DNA of 64,000 bases. It comes from Symsagittifera roscoffensis. Its lineage: Eukaryota > Xenacoelomorpha > Acoela > Convolutidae. A model generated the notes under the pieces. That model saw only the letters and a program-made list of their open reading frames with translations. It was not told where the DNA came from and searched no databases. Of the stretch, positions 11,301-21,200 are shown in pieces. The first letter of the stretch is position 1. Every line of letters starts with the position of its first letter. Both the position numbers and the translations under genes were made by a program. The stretch covers positions 30,533,740 through 30,597,739 of the forward strand of contig NC_087064.1 in NCBI RefSeq assembly GCF_963678635.1, written 5' to 3'.

Positions 11301-11495
11301 TAGCTGGACCAATAGGAGACTTGACTGGAAGAGGTGACCAGCCGAGTGGGAAAGTGGTTCAGGGACACTTTAGCTGAACCAATAGGAGACTTGACTGGAA
11401 GAGGTGACCAGCCGAGTGGGAAAGTGGTTCAGGGACACTTGAGCTGAACCAATAGGAGACTGGACTGGAACAGGTGACCAGTCGAGTGGGAAAGC
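11301..11495 (+). repeat. 70-bp direct repeats in leader (2.8 copies)
   Basis: Copies start at 11301, 11371 and 11441 with exact 70-bp spacing; each reads AGCTGRACCAATAGGAGACT then GGTGACCAG, then TGGGAAAG. The third copy diverges after about 55 bp. ORFs on the minus strand here come from the repeat. Confidence 0.9.
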
Positions 11496-12366
11496 AGCCA
11501 AGAAGGATTTGGCAATTCTCGAGTTCTCAAGTTGGGCAGAACGGGTATCGTTAAAATCCACATTACATTATAGGAGATAAGTGTAAAATAGGATAAGCGA
11601 CATCCCCCGGTTTTGAGGAACGTTTTTACTTGAGCAGGCCTGGAGACAGGTCTACGGTTTTCTCTTGAGAGGTTTAGCACCCGGCGCTTAAGGTAATTTT
11701 AGGCTTAAGAAGGGGGGCTAAAAAGGGGGGAGGTTAGAAGGGGGGCTGGTTAAGTTAGAGGTTGGCGGTTGTAAATTGTAAAAAGGGGGAAATTAGAGTA
11801 ACTAATTAGTCGACATCGTTGACTTAGTTACATTAGAATTTATAACGCGTTGGTAATATTAGGTGGATATCGAAATTTGAACTCGAGTTAAGGAAGGTAC
11901 CCTGGTCGGATTGGTAGGGGGGAAGGGACATAGACAGTTTTTGTAATACCCCATAAGATCGCTAGCAGGGGGGAAGGAAACGCGTGGCAATTAGGTACAA
12001 GACATTTTTTTCGATAGAAGGTAGACATTTGTCACCTTTGAATTTTAGGTGGGCTCATCTTTCTGTTTTTATTAATTTTTCTTGCTTAGATTTTGTTGCA
12101 TTTTGGTGAGGATTTGTGTTAAAATTTTGTACGAACAGGTGATCACAAGATACCTGCGCACAGGTTTTGGTCTCAAGTTACTTGGAACATTGAAATAGAG
12201 GAAGCCAAAAAGAGAAATAAGAAAAAGGGGGGTCAGCATTTGGTTTTTAAGAGAGGATTTTGGGAAAATTTTACTAGAGCTTGAGTGGTGGTACAAGGTA
12301 CGGCGAATCAAGAAGTCCCCATAACGAAGAGGGAAGAAGTCCCACCACCCAGACACTAGTCAACAG
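11496..12366 (+). other. Element 1 leader, middle part
   Basis: Non-coding, with G-rich stretches (AAGGGGGGC-type words near 11710-11790 and GGGGGGAAGG near 11920-11970) and several CTTGAG words. No gene seen. Confidence 0.6.
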
Positions 12367-13085
12367 TCTTGGGACAGTGCCGAAGAAGTCTTAGGACAGA
12401 GCAGTCTGGGGACAGTCTTGGGACAGTACAGTCTTGGGACAGTGGTCTTGGGACAGGGTCTTGGGACAGGGTCTTGGGACAAGGGTCTTGGGACAGGGTC
12501 TTGGGACAAGGTCTTGGGACAAGGTCTTGGGACAAGGGTCTTGGGACAGGGTCTTGGGACAGGGTCTTGGGACGAGGTCTTGGGACGGGGTCTTGGGACA
12601 AGGTCTTGGGACAAGGGTCTTGGGACAGGGTCTTGGGACAGGGGTCTTGGGACAGGGTCTTGGGACAGGGTCTTGGGACAAGGTCTTGGGACAAGGTCTT
12701 GGGACAGGGTCTTGGGACAAGGTCTTGGGACAAGGTCTTGGGACAAGGGTCTTGGGACAGGGTCTTGGGACAGGGTCTTGGGACAGGGTCTTGGGACACT
12801 AGTCTTGGGACAGTAGTCTTGGGACAGTAGTCTTGGGACACTAGTCTTGGGACACTAGTCTTGGGACACTAGTCTTGGGACACTAGTCTTGGGACACTAA
12901 TCTTGGGACAGTAGTCTTGGGACAGTAGTCTTGGGACACTAGCCTTGGGACAGTAGTCTTGGACAAGAGTCTTGGGACACGGCTGGAAAGTACTGGGACG
13001 GTACCGAACAGTCTTGGGACAGGAGAAAGAAGCCTGGGACGGTACAAAGAAGAGTAGGGACGGCAATTGGAAGTCGTGGGACAGT
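12367..13085 (+). repeat. Minisatellite GTCTTGGGACA(R)G in leader
   Basis: About 50 head-to-tail copies of a 13-16 bp unit, core GTCTTGGGACA, with variable spacers (AG, AGG, AAG, CTA, GTA). The core carries short inverted repeats (GTC..GAC and CTTG GGA CAAG), so the RNA could fold into strings of small hairpins. The units shift frame relative to each other, which opens long frames on both strands; these are by-products. It lies 250 bp upstream of gag. Confidence 0.95.
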
Positions 13086-13331
13086 GTAAAAATTGAAGTA
13101 AAATTACAAGAAGTGTTTTAAGACAGAATTAAGATAGAACAAGACTAATTGGAACCAGGTACGGTTGAGACCACAAATAAGGAAAATTTCTCGAAAAGTT
13201 AATAAAGAGAACTGAAACAAGGTTTTCGCCACGTTGTATATTTTTTTTCTTCCTTCCCGAAAGATTTTATTCTTAGAATAGGATTGTGTATATAGTAAAA
13301 TTGTAAATAAAAGCAATTGTAAATAGAAATA
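13086..13331 (+). other. Element 1 leader, gag-proximal part
   Basis: Short AT-rich stretch before the gag ATG; no feature recognised. Confidence 0.5.
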
Positions 13332-16300
13332 ATGAGGCGGAGCAGGGTACCGGTAGCTGAAAAAAGACCTACCGAAGCAAAGTATAATTCGTCGCTACGC
13401 AAAACAACATCAATGGGCCCAAAGATAACAAAGAAGAACTTTTCAGTTAACATGGTCAGCACAAGGAGTACAACGGAGAGAGCAAGAGAGGGCATGGAAG
13501 GGGAACGAGTAGAACCCACCATCGAGATTGATCTAGAGACACCTGATCAAAGTGTAGATGAAACAAGGAAAATAGCGACGGAGTCAACTCCAATGCCCAA
13601 TGCAGAAGAACCAAACTCGAAACCCATAGAATTCTCACCAATAGACAACGTGGAAGATGCAATAGGCAACACCGAAGAAACGGTGAAAGAAGACTCTCAA
13701 GTAAAAAAGACATCTTTTAAAGAAAGGTTGGCGATGATGGTCGGAATAAAAACGAAAGAGAACGTGACTGAAGAACCAAAAGCTGAAAGAGCACGAACAT
13801 TTGGAACAGTGAGCACGAAGACGACAGAAGCCAATCCGAGAGAGGGACAAACTAGAGCAGAAGCGACGGCCGAAGAAAAACCGACGGCTGACCATGAAGA
13901 GGCTACTCTTGAGCTAGGTGACTTGATGGCGAAACTGAATCAGATCGACAAAAAGCTGAAGCACAGCGAAGAGGACAGAGAAGTGATAAGAAAAGAATTA
14001 AGATACAACAAAAACGAGTATCTGGATAGTTATTTTAACCTGGCCAAGGCAACAGAAGAGAGACTCAAGGAAATGTCAGATAATGTAGAAACCACCAATG
14101 AAGAACGAGATAAGAACATCAAAAAAGATTTGCAACAGTTAAAAAACCGATATGATGATGTCAACAGCCAATTAGGTAGCCTGGAAAAGAGAATGGACAC
14201 AATGAGCAAAAATCAGGCCGAAAGTTCGTGTGCAATACAGGCGAAATTGGATGCAATCTTGAGTAATTCTACCTCACAAGAAAGACCGGCAGCGGATCGC
14301 ACGCAAGGCACCAGAGTTGACTTTGTGGAACCACAAAGGAACAAACGGCAATCGACACCGTTGCCCTTAAACCGGGATACGGTGAGCATAGCACCAACAG
14401 CTGCTAAAACAATCATGAAGAATGGAATGTCAAGTACAACGACTGGTCCGGGGGACTCAACAGCTAACAGCAACGCAGGTCCGGATGCTATGCCATGGGC
14501 AAACACTTGGGAGATGATGAACAGGACTCTAGAGGCCTTCGCCACGAGGAACACTAACTCGAGCGATAGGAGAGATGGGAAATCAAGAAAAACATTCAAG
14601 AAGCCAAAAGAATTCAAAGACGACTCAGATGGATGCATTGACACGTGGGTGGAAGTGATGAGATTACATCTAGAGCAAGACAACTTGAACGATGAAAGAC
14701 AAGCATGCACAGCCATACTCAGCAATTTAGAAGGCACAGCATTAAAATGCGTGGTTGCGAAGAAAGAAGAAGAACGCGATACCGCGGACAAGATCTTCGA
14801 GATATTGCTGAATCGATTCGGGTCAGGCATGAAGGGTCACCAAGCGATGATGCGATTTGAAAAGAGAAGGCAGAGGGACGACGAGTCAATAGATCGGTTC
14901 CTAGATGATCTCGAGAGCTTGAGAAGAAGGAGTGACCCAGAGGAGTCGACAAACAGAAGAAACTTTAGCATTGCCTCGAAGTTCATTGATGGGGTAAAAA
15001 GTGACGACTTAAGGACAATGTTAGCAACATACTACACATTGTCGAAAGACAGCGCATCAACCCCAGAAGAAATGAGACAGAAATCAAGGGAATACATGCT
15101 GATGAAACCCAAGAAATACTCGTATTCAGAAAACAGGAACACGCAAGGGGGAAGTCAACCGCAGAGGTCGTCATGGTACAAACCTAGAGATGACATGGAC
15201 AAGCGCAGACCATGCGCGAACTGCGGGTCGGCGGATCACCACGTGGCTGACTGCACAACATACAAACAAGGCATGAAGAGTCTAGGATATGCACCAGATG
15301 AGGAGGACATGAGCCAGATGGAGGAACACGAGTACTATAGTGGCTTAATCATCAAGATAGGCGCAAGATGCTTCTTCTGTAACCAGGAGGGGCACTTCCG
15401 AATGGATTGTCCCTTGTTCTGGGAAGCGGTCAAGGACCAGAGTCACCCTAAACATAAGTTGGCATTAGCGGCAGTGCAGAATCAGCGGAACAGGCAAAAC
15501 GAATTTGAATCGAGGAACTTAGGAGCACCAAGCACGGAATTGCCGACGAAGACAGTGAAAGCTGTATCACATGTTAATGATGCCATAGAATCCGCGGCAG
15601 GGAACTCTCTAGAGATAAATTATGAGAAAGCGGCGACGGAAGCAATTGCCAAAGTGAAACAGGACCTGGCTGCGAAAGAAATAGAGCAACGACTAAAGCT
15701 GGAGATAAAAAGACAGAATTTTAACGAAGCATTAACCGGATCGAAACAAATACCAGAGGCTGTACCAGGCTCAACGAAGACAGGGAATTGCAATACTGTG
15801 AAAATGGTGACAGGTAAACCTTTTGGCATATCGAGAATCGGGGCAAGGATAATGTCGATAATCACAGTGGGCGGCCACGAGGTAACCAGAAACTTGGGCG
15901 AGCCGAGCGACCAGACGATAATGCACATTGACGTGTATGCAGACTATTTGAGTGGTATAAGCCCACAAACGACTTCTAGAGCACTGAGAGCACTACTCAT
16001 GAGAGGGGGAAGCAAGTCGGTACGTGTTGATAGCAGATATACTGAAGCTTACGGTCCACACGAGGTGATGCTAAATATAGATGGGATTAACATCTATACC
16101 AAGACAATGATAACATGTGACGAAGACCTAATTGGACAAATCTACGTAGGGAAAGAAGAATTGAAAGTGAGATCGATTGGACACTGCGCCATGCTTGAGG
16201 AAGATGCAATGCACATCGGGACGGAGGCAGATGTGACAGGGCACGTGCTGGATATAAGTGGCAAGAAGACTCAGTTGCGTGGGTTGCTTGACACGGGAGC

Positions 16301-18296
16301 AGTCTTGAGCGTTATACCAATCGAAACTTGGGAGAAGATGGGCTTTAACAAAGGTGACTTGATAGACTCGAGAATACGACTGTCAGCTGCAAACAAAGGG
16401 GCCCTACGGGTGCTGGGCAGGACGCCGATAATAGCCCTCAATTTGGGGGAACGTAACCTGTGGATGAGCTTTATCGTGGTAGAAAACTTAGATGAATCTG
16501 ACCAATTCATTTTGGGCAGAGACTTCATCAGGAATTTCGACGTAACGATTGATTTAAATAACGCAATGTTCAGGATACGGAACCCGGATAGGAGGTACGC
16601 AATCAAACCGGTAAATTTAATAATGGCAAATGAAAACAAAGCACCGGTATTCTTGAGTAGGAGGGTGAGGCTAAAAGCTAATGAAGCGGCAATCGTAAGT
16701 TTGAGGATGAAAAATTACAATGAACTAAGTGACAGCAAGCAAGTGTGCATAGTTCCGAATCCCAATAGTCAAAGTGCTGCTGTTTTAGGAAGATCATTTT
16801 CGATAACGAAGAGCGGCCTCTGCGTCAGTGTCTTGTTGAATACCCTTGATATACCAATCACGATACAAAGAGGGAGGAAACTGGGATATGCTTTACCGGT
16901 TAAAACTCGATATGAAACAATTGAGAATTCAAAACGAAATGAAGTTGTTGATTGCCCCAATCACAGGGACAAAATTTGTATCTTGAGACGATTGCAGAAA
17001 ATAAAAGATTCTTCAGGTCTTATTAAATCACTTAAGTCAGAAACGGATGATGGTCTTTCGAGCTGTTCGAACTTTCCAGAGCGACCCACACTAGATGAAA
17101 TGCAAAATGAAAAACCGGTCCTGCCGGAGATTGAACATTTGAGGGGCAAACTGAAAGATGAACAGCTCGAAGCCATCAAGGACGTACTAGAACGGAACGA
17201 GGATGTTTTTTCGAGGCATAAGGCGGATATCGGGTGTTGCAATTTCGTTGAGCATGAAATAGAACTTGAGGAAAACGCGGTACCACACAGGGAGGGGGCG
17301 AGGCGCATGACCCCACACAAATCGGACGCGTGTAGAAAAGAGATCGAGACGTTACTAGAGTATGACATGATAGAACCATCCAGGTCACCGTGGGCGTGTG
17401 GAGTAGTGATGGCCAAAAAGAAAGGCGACCAGTTGAGGTTTTGTTGTGACTTTCGATACCTGAACTCCGTCACGGTGACGGATGCCTATCCCATACCGAG
17501 GATTGATGAGAGCCTCTCGAAGTTAGGTGATGCAAAATTTTTTACGACACTTGATTTAGGCTCGGCCTTTTGGCAAGTACCACTAAGGAAGCAGGACAGG
17601 GACAAGACAGGGTTTGCCTGCGAGTTGGGTCTGTTGCAATGGAAACGGATGCCGTTTGGACTTTGCAATGCCACAGCCACGTTTCAGCGGTTGATGGCAC
17701 ACGCGCTGATAGGCGTAACGAAGAAGTATGGCAATCTGGTAATGTGCTACGTGGATGACGTGGTAATAGCGACGCCAACACTGGAAGACCACATTGAGAG
17801 ACTAGACGAAGTGTTTGCATGCATGAAGAGGTCGGGGCTAAAGTGTAAACCATCAAAGTGCGAGATACTCAAGGACTCAATAAAATACTTGGGCAGGATG
17901 GTAGACAAGCACGGCATCAGACCTGATACGGACGCCGTGGAAGCAGTCCTGACCTGGAAATCACCGAAGACAGAGCACCAGTTGATGAGCTTCCTGGGTT
18001 TCGCTAACTATTATAGAGAGTTCATCAAAGGCTATGCAGACAAGGTATACCCGATGCAACAATTAATGAGACACAAGGGCAAGAAGTTCACGTGGAACAA
18101 CGCAGCAGAAGAGTCATTCCAGAGGATAAAGAAAGAGCTATGTGAGGCACCAGTACTGGGTATGCCGACTGAGAAAGGGATATACGTGCTAGACACGGAT
18201 GCGTCGGTAGTCGCGATTTCGGGGATTCTCCACCAAGAACAAGAATGGAATGGGAAGACAGTCTTGAGACCAATAGCGTCGGGAGCAAAGTCCTGA
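13332..18296 (+). CDS. gag-pol: ORF1: Gag-protease-reverse transcriptase (start of RNase H)
   Basis: 1,654 residues. Acidic, low-complexity N-terminus; long coiled coil at about 194-306; RVDF motif at 328-331; Gag core with conserved blocks at about 419-593; two CX2CX4HX4C zinc knuckles at 628-641 and 680-693; retropepsin with DTGA at 987-990 and ILGRD near 1060; reverse transcriptase with LDLGSAFWQ (Asp 1408) and YVDD at 1473-1476; start of RNase H at about 1621 (LDTDAS). Gag and Pol are in one frame with no recoding site between them. The frame ends inside RNase H: compared with element 2, which reads on here, one base is missing near 18279-18282. The rest of Pol continues in ORF2. The ATG at 13332 is the first good one; a second in-frame ATG at residue 41 aligns with an internal Met of element 2 Gag. 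It should package RNA and copy it to DNA in virus-like particles. Confidence 0.93.
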   Translation: MRRSRVPVAEKRPTEAKYNSSLRKTTSMGPKITKKNFSVNMVSTRSTTERAREGMEGERVEPTIEIDLETPDQSVDETRKIATESTPMPNAEEPNSKPIEFSPIDNVEDAIGNTEETVKEDSQVKKTSFKERLAMMVGIKTKENVTEEPKAERARTFGTVSTKTTEANPREGQTRAEATAEEKPTADHEEATLELGDLMAKLNQIDKKLKHSEEDREVIRKELRYNKNEYLDSYFNLAKATEERLKEMSDNVETTNEERDKNIKKDLQQLKNRYDDVNSQLGSLEKRMDTMSKNQAESSCAIQAKLDAILSNSTSQERPAADRTQGTRVDFVEPQRNKRQSTPLPLNRDTVSIAPTAAKTIMKNGMSSTTTGPGDSTANSNAGPDAMPWANTWEMMNRTLEAFATRNTNSSDRRDGKSRKTFKKPKEFKDDSDGCIDTWVEVMRLHLEQDNLNDERQACTAILSNLEGTALKCVVAKKEEERDTADKIFEILLNRFGSGMKGHQAMMRFEKRRQRDDESIDRFLDDLESLRRRSDPEESTNRRNFSIASKFIDGVKSDDLRTMLATYYTLSKDSASTPEEMRQKSREYMLMKPKKYSYSENRNTQGGSQPQRSSWYKPRDDMDKRRPCANCGSADHHVADCTTYKQGMKSLGYAPDEEDMSQMEEHEYYSGLIIKIGARCFFCNQEGHFRMDCPLFWEAVKDQSHPKHKLALAAVQNQRNRQNEFESRNLGAPSTELPTKTVKAVSHVNDAIESAAGNSLEINYEKAATEAIAKVKQDLAAKEIEQRLKLEIKRQNFNEALTGSKQIPEAVPGSTKTGNCNTVKMVTGKPFGISRIGARIMSIITVGGHEVTRNLGEPSDQTIMHIDVYADYLSGISPQTTSRALRALLMRGGSKSVRVDSRYTEAYGPHEVMLNIDGINIYTKTMITCDEDLIGQIYVGKEELKVRSIGHCAMLEEDAMHIGTEADVTGHVLDISGKKTQLRGLLDTGAVLSVIPIETWEKMGFNKGDLIDSRIRLSAANKGALRVLGRTPIIALNLGERNLWMSFIVVENLDESDQFILGRDFIRNFDVTIDLNNAMFRIRNPDRRYAIKPVNLIMANENKAPVFLSRRVRLKANEAAIVSLRMKNYNELSDSKQVCIVPNPNSQSAAVLGRSFSITKSGLCVSVLLNTLDIPITIQRGRKLGYALPVKTRYETIENSKRNEVVDCPNHRDKICILRRLQKIKDSSGLIKSLKSETDDGLSSCSNFPERPTLDEMQNEKPVLPEIEHLRGKLKDEQLEAIKDVLERNEDVFSRHKADIGCCNFVEHEIELEENAVPHREGARRMTPHKSDACRKEIETLLEYDMIEPSRSPWACGVVMAKKKGDQLRFCCDFRYLNSVTVTDAYPIPRIDESLSKLGDAKFFTTLDLGSAFWQVPLRKQDRDKTGFACELGLLQWKRMPFGLCNATATFQRLMAHALIGVTKKYGNLVMCYVDDVVIATPTLEDHIERLDEVFACMKRSGLKCKPSKCEILKDSIKYLGRMVDKHGIRPDTDAVEAVLTWKSPKTEHQLMSFLGFANYYREFIKGYADKVYPMQQLMRHKGKKFTWNNAAEESFQRIKKELCEAPVLGMPTEKGIYVLDTDASVVAISGILHQEQEWNGKTVLRPIASGAKS

Positions 18297-21200
18297 GTGA
18301 CACGGAAATGAAGTACGGAGCACCGAAAGCTGAGATGTTCGCGGTGGTTACCTTTGTCGAGAAATACAGGGCGTATCTGGGCAGTGAGCCATTCAAGTTG
18401 CGAGTCGACAACAGAGCACTGAGCTGGCTGAAAACGTACTCAATGGACCAAAGTTACATTGGGAGGTGGATAGTTCGCCTGGACGGATACAACATGATAA
18501 TTGAGCATAGAACGCGAGATAAACATCAGAATGCCGACAGCTTGAGTAAGAAGACGGAGTTCTATGAGAGACAAGAGCAAAGAGAAGCAGACAGACCTGA
18601 AATCAAAGATGGCTTCTCATTCATGGACAAGGAAACGTACGACAGTCTTCCACTCACGAGATGGCTGGACAAGTCAGGCAAACCGATAGAAGATCATCCT
18701 GAATTGCCTAAAGAGCCTCCAGAGAAGACCATCTTGAGGAAGAGCAAGAGGATTCCGATTGAGATTATACTCAAGTCGAAGATCGTGAAGGAGACGCTCA
18801 AGGCAAAAGGCTATGATCTTAACCAGGTGGAAGCAGGAACTGCACAGATAGATGATGACTTAATGAGGTTGCTCGAGAAACTATCAGATGATAAGCCCGT
18901 GATCCAGGAGAAGGGTACAGAGAAACCGGAATTCACTATACTTCGGAGAAAAGAGACAGTGAACGATACTGACTCATCAAGAGGAAGCGTCACTGACAGC
19001 AAAGATGTCGTGCGGTCACTAGTTGACAAAATCCCCGAAGACGTTCTGGAGCAGACCAGGGTTAGGAAAAAGAAAGTGACGTTCAAGGAAGATACTGAGC
19101 ACCTGGGACCAGGTCAAGAGTCCGGGGAGTGTTCCAGGTTCACGGAAGAAGGAACCGGAGAAGGAAAATTGTCCGGGGAGCGTGAAGGATGGGATGAAGA
19201 CTCGGATGAGAGCAGCGAAAACCAGGACAGTCTGTGCATGATACTGGCGGAAGAGAAGACAAGGCACCACGACAGGGAGTTACAGACGGATCCATCTTCA
19301 GGAACATACAACATGGACATACAGGAGATGCGAGGTGGTGAGGAACTTGAGAAAATGGCGGTCGCAAGGAAACCATTCAGGGAACTATCATGCAACTCAA
19401 ACATCAGAACGAATCTGGTGCCAGAAGATGATATGAAAATCGTGAAAAGGATGATATGCGTGAAACTGAGTGATGACATCCACAACCCTGGGGAGATGAA
19501 TGGACAAATCATGGCGCTAAAGGAGCATGTCAAGGCGAGATATAGGCTGTCAGACCTAATAAGAGCCCAGAAGAATGACAAAATGACATGTAACCTCTCC
19601 AAATGGATCCAGTCGGGGGTCAAGGAGAAGGGGGAACTTGAGGAAGACAGCTACAAGATCTTGAGCCAGTTCTACAAAGAAAAGAAAGACTTGCTTTATC
19701 ACACAGCTGAGGGGGTGGTAGCGTGCAAGAGGAGAGATGAAGAAAAGATATTACACAAACACAATCTCATCATACTACCACAGTTGTACCAGACGGAGGT
19801 GCTTTTCAGATCGCACGACCAGATGGGCCACCAGGGGATAGACAAGGTACAACAAAGGATACTTCACAGGTTTGACTGGCCAGGAATGAGAAAAGCTTGC
19901 GAGAGATGGGTGAATGCCTGCCTGGCATGTCTCCAGGTAAAAGACCCAAGGAAGATGAAGTTTCCCCTCAAGTCCGTTGAGAGCTCGGAGTTCAATGAAG
20001 TGGTGCAGATAGACCATCAAAAAATCTGCATGACAGAGTCGGGATACAACCAGATACTGGTTATAATAGATCACTTCACAAAGTTGGCGGAAGCGGTTCC
20101 GTGCCAGACAGCCTCGGCCGAAGAGACATGTGATCATCTGATAACGCATTGGATATCGCGGTATGGTTGTCCAATGACTTTCCAGTCGGACAACGGCAAA
20201 GCTTTTGTGGGGGACTTGACAAAAGAATTGATGAAGAGATCGCACATTGCTCAAGCACACTCGACGACCTATCACCCGCAGACCAATGGGTTGGTAGAGA
20301 GACAAAACAGGACACTGGTCAACATGTTAAGGGTGTACTGCTCAAGATACATGACGGACTGGGACAAATACCTGCCACAGGTAGTAGGAGCCTACAACAG
20401 TACACAGCACTCAACTACGGGCATCAGTCCTTTCATGATGTTGACGGGCAGGGAGAGAGCAATGCCTCTGACATTCTTTTACCCGGAATACGAGGGGAAA
20501 AGGACGTCGCCTCAGGCATACGTGAAAGAAGCGATCAAAAGACAACAGGAGTTGAACGAGCTATGCAGGAGGAACACGGCGCAAGCGCAAATGAGGCAAC
20601 GCAGGAAATACGACGAAAAAATATTAAGAGCAAAGCCATATGAAGTGGGCCAATACGTGTGGGTCTTCCAAAATGTAATACCGCCCAAGGGAACAAAGAA
20701 ACTACTCAAGAAGTGGAGGGGACCATTCATGATAACGGAGGTTCATCAACAAGGACGGTTCTATCGCTTGAGTACTGGGCGAGCGGCACATTATGAGAAT
20801 CTGAAGCCTCACGTCCCGTCCCCAGAGGATTGGTGCATACCGAAGGACATGGAGGGTCTTGAGTACCTGGTGGTAGAGCCATCGTGTGAAGTGAATGAGA
20901 AAGGTACTCGAGAGAAAAATGATGGTAATGAGAACTTGAGTTTGGACGACAATGAAAAGATAGGAGTGGGGTCTGATGCAGGATCATTTGTAGAAGAAGA
21001 CTGGAACGACCCGGAGCAAGACGAGGTGCCGAAGTGGATGGAGCCGGATCGACCAACACCACCGGAAACCAGGACTGGCAATCGTAAACGCACCGGCATG
21101 AGGTACAACAGGTACGGGGATGACTTCTTGATCGATAAGATACAGCCAGACAATTTGGGCGAGGAATTACTGAAGGCAGGCGAACTGGAAGCCGGAGAGG

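Noticed and set aside
12356-12841. Overlapping long ORFs on both strands (repetitive Ser-Gln-Asp-Pro and Leu-Gly-Gln-Gly proteins)
   Set aside because: They are translations of the GTCTTGGGACA minisatellite; all frames open because the unit lacks stops. No evidence of a gene.
12367-13085. CRISPR array
   Set aside because: Units are 13-16 bp, contiguous, without unique spacers, in a eukaryotic retrotransposon leader.
18245-18300. Programmed frameshift between ORF1 and ORF2
   Set aside because: The break is in the middle of RNase H, not at a domain boundary; there is no slippery heptamer and element 2 reads through. A lesion is simpler.
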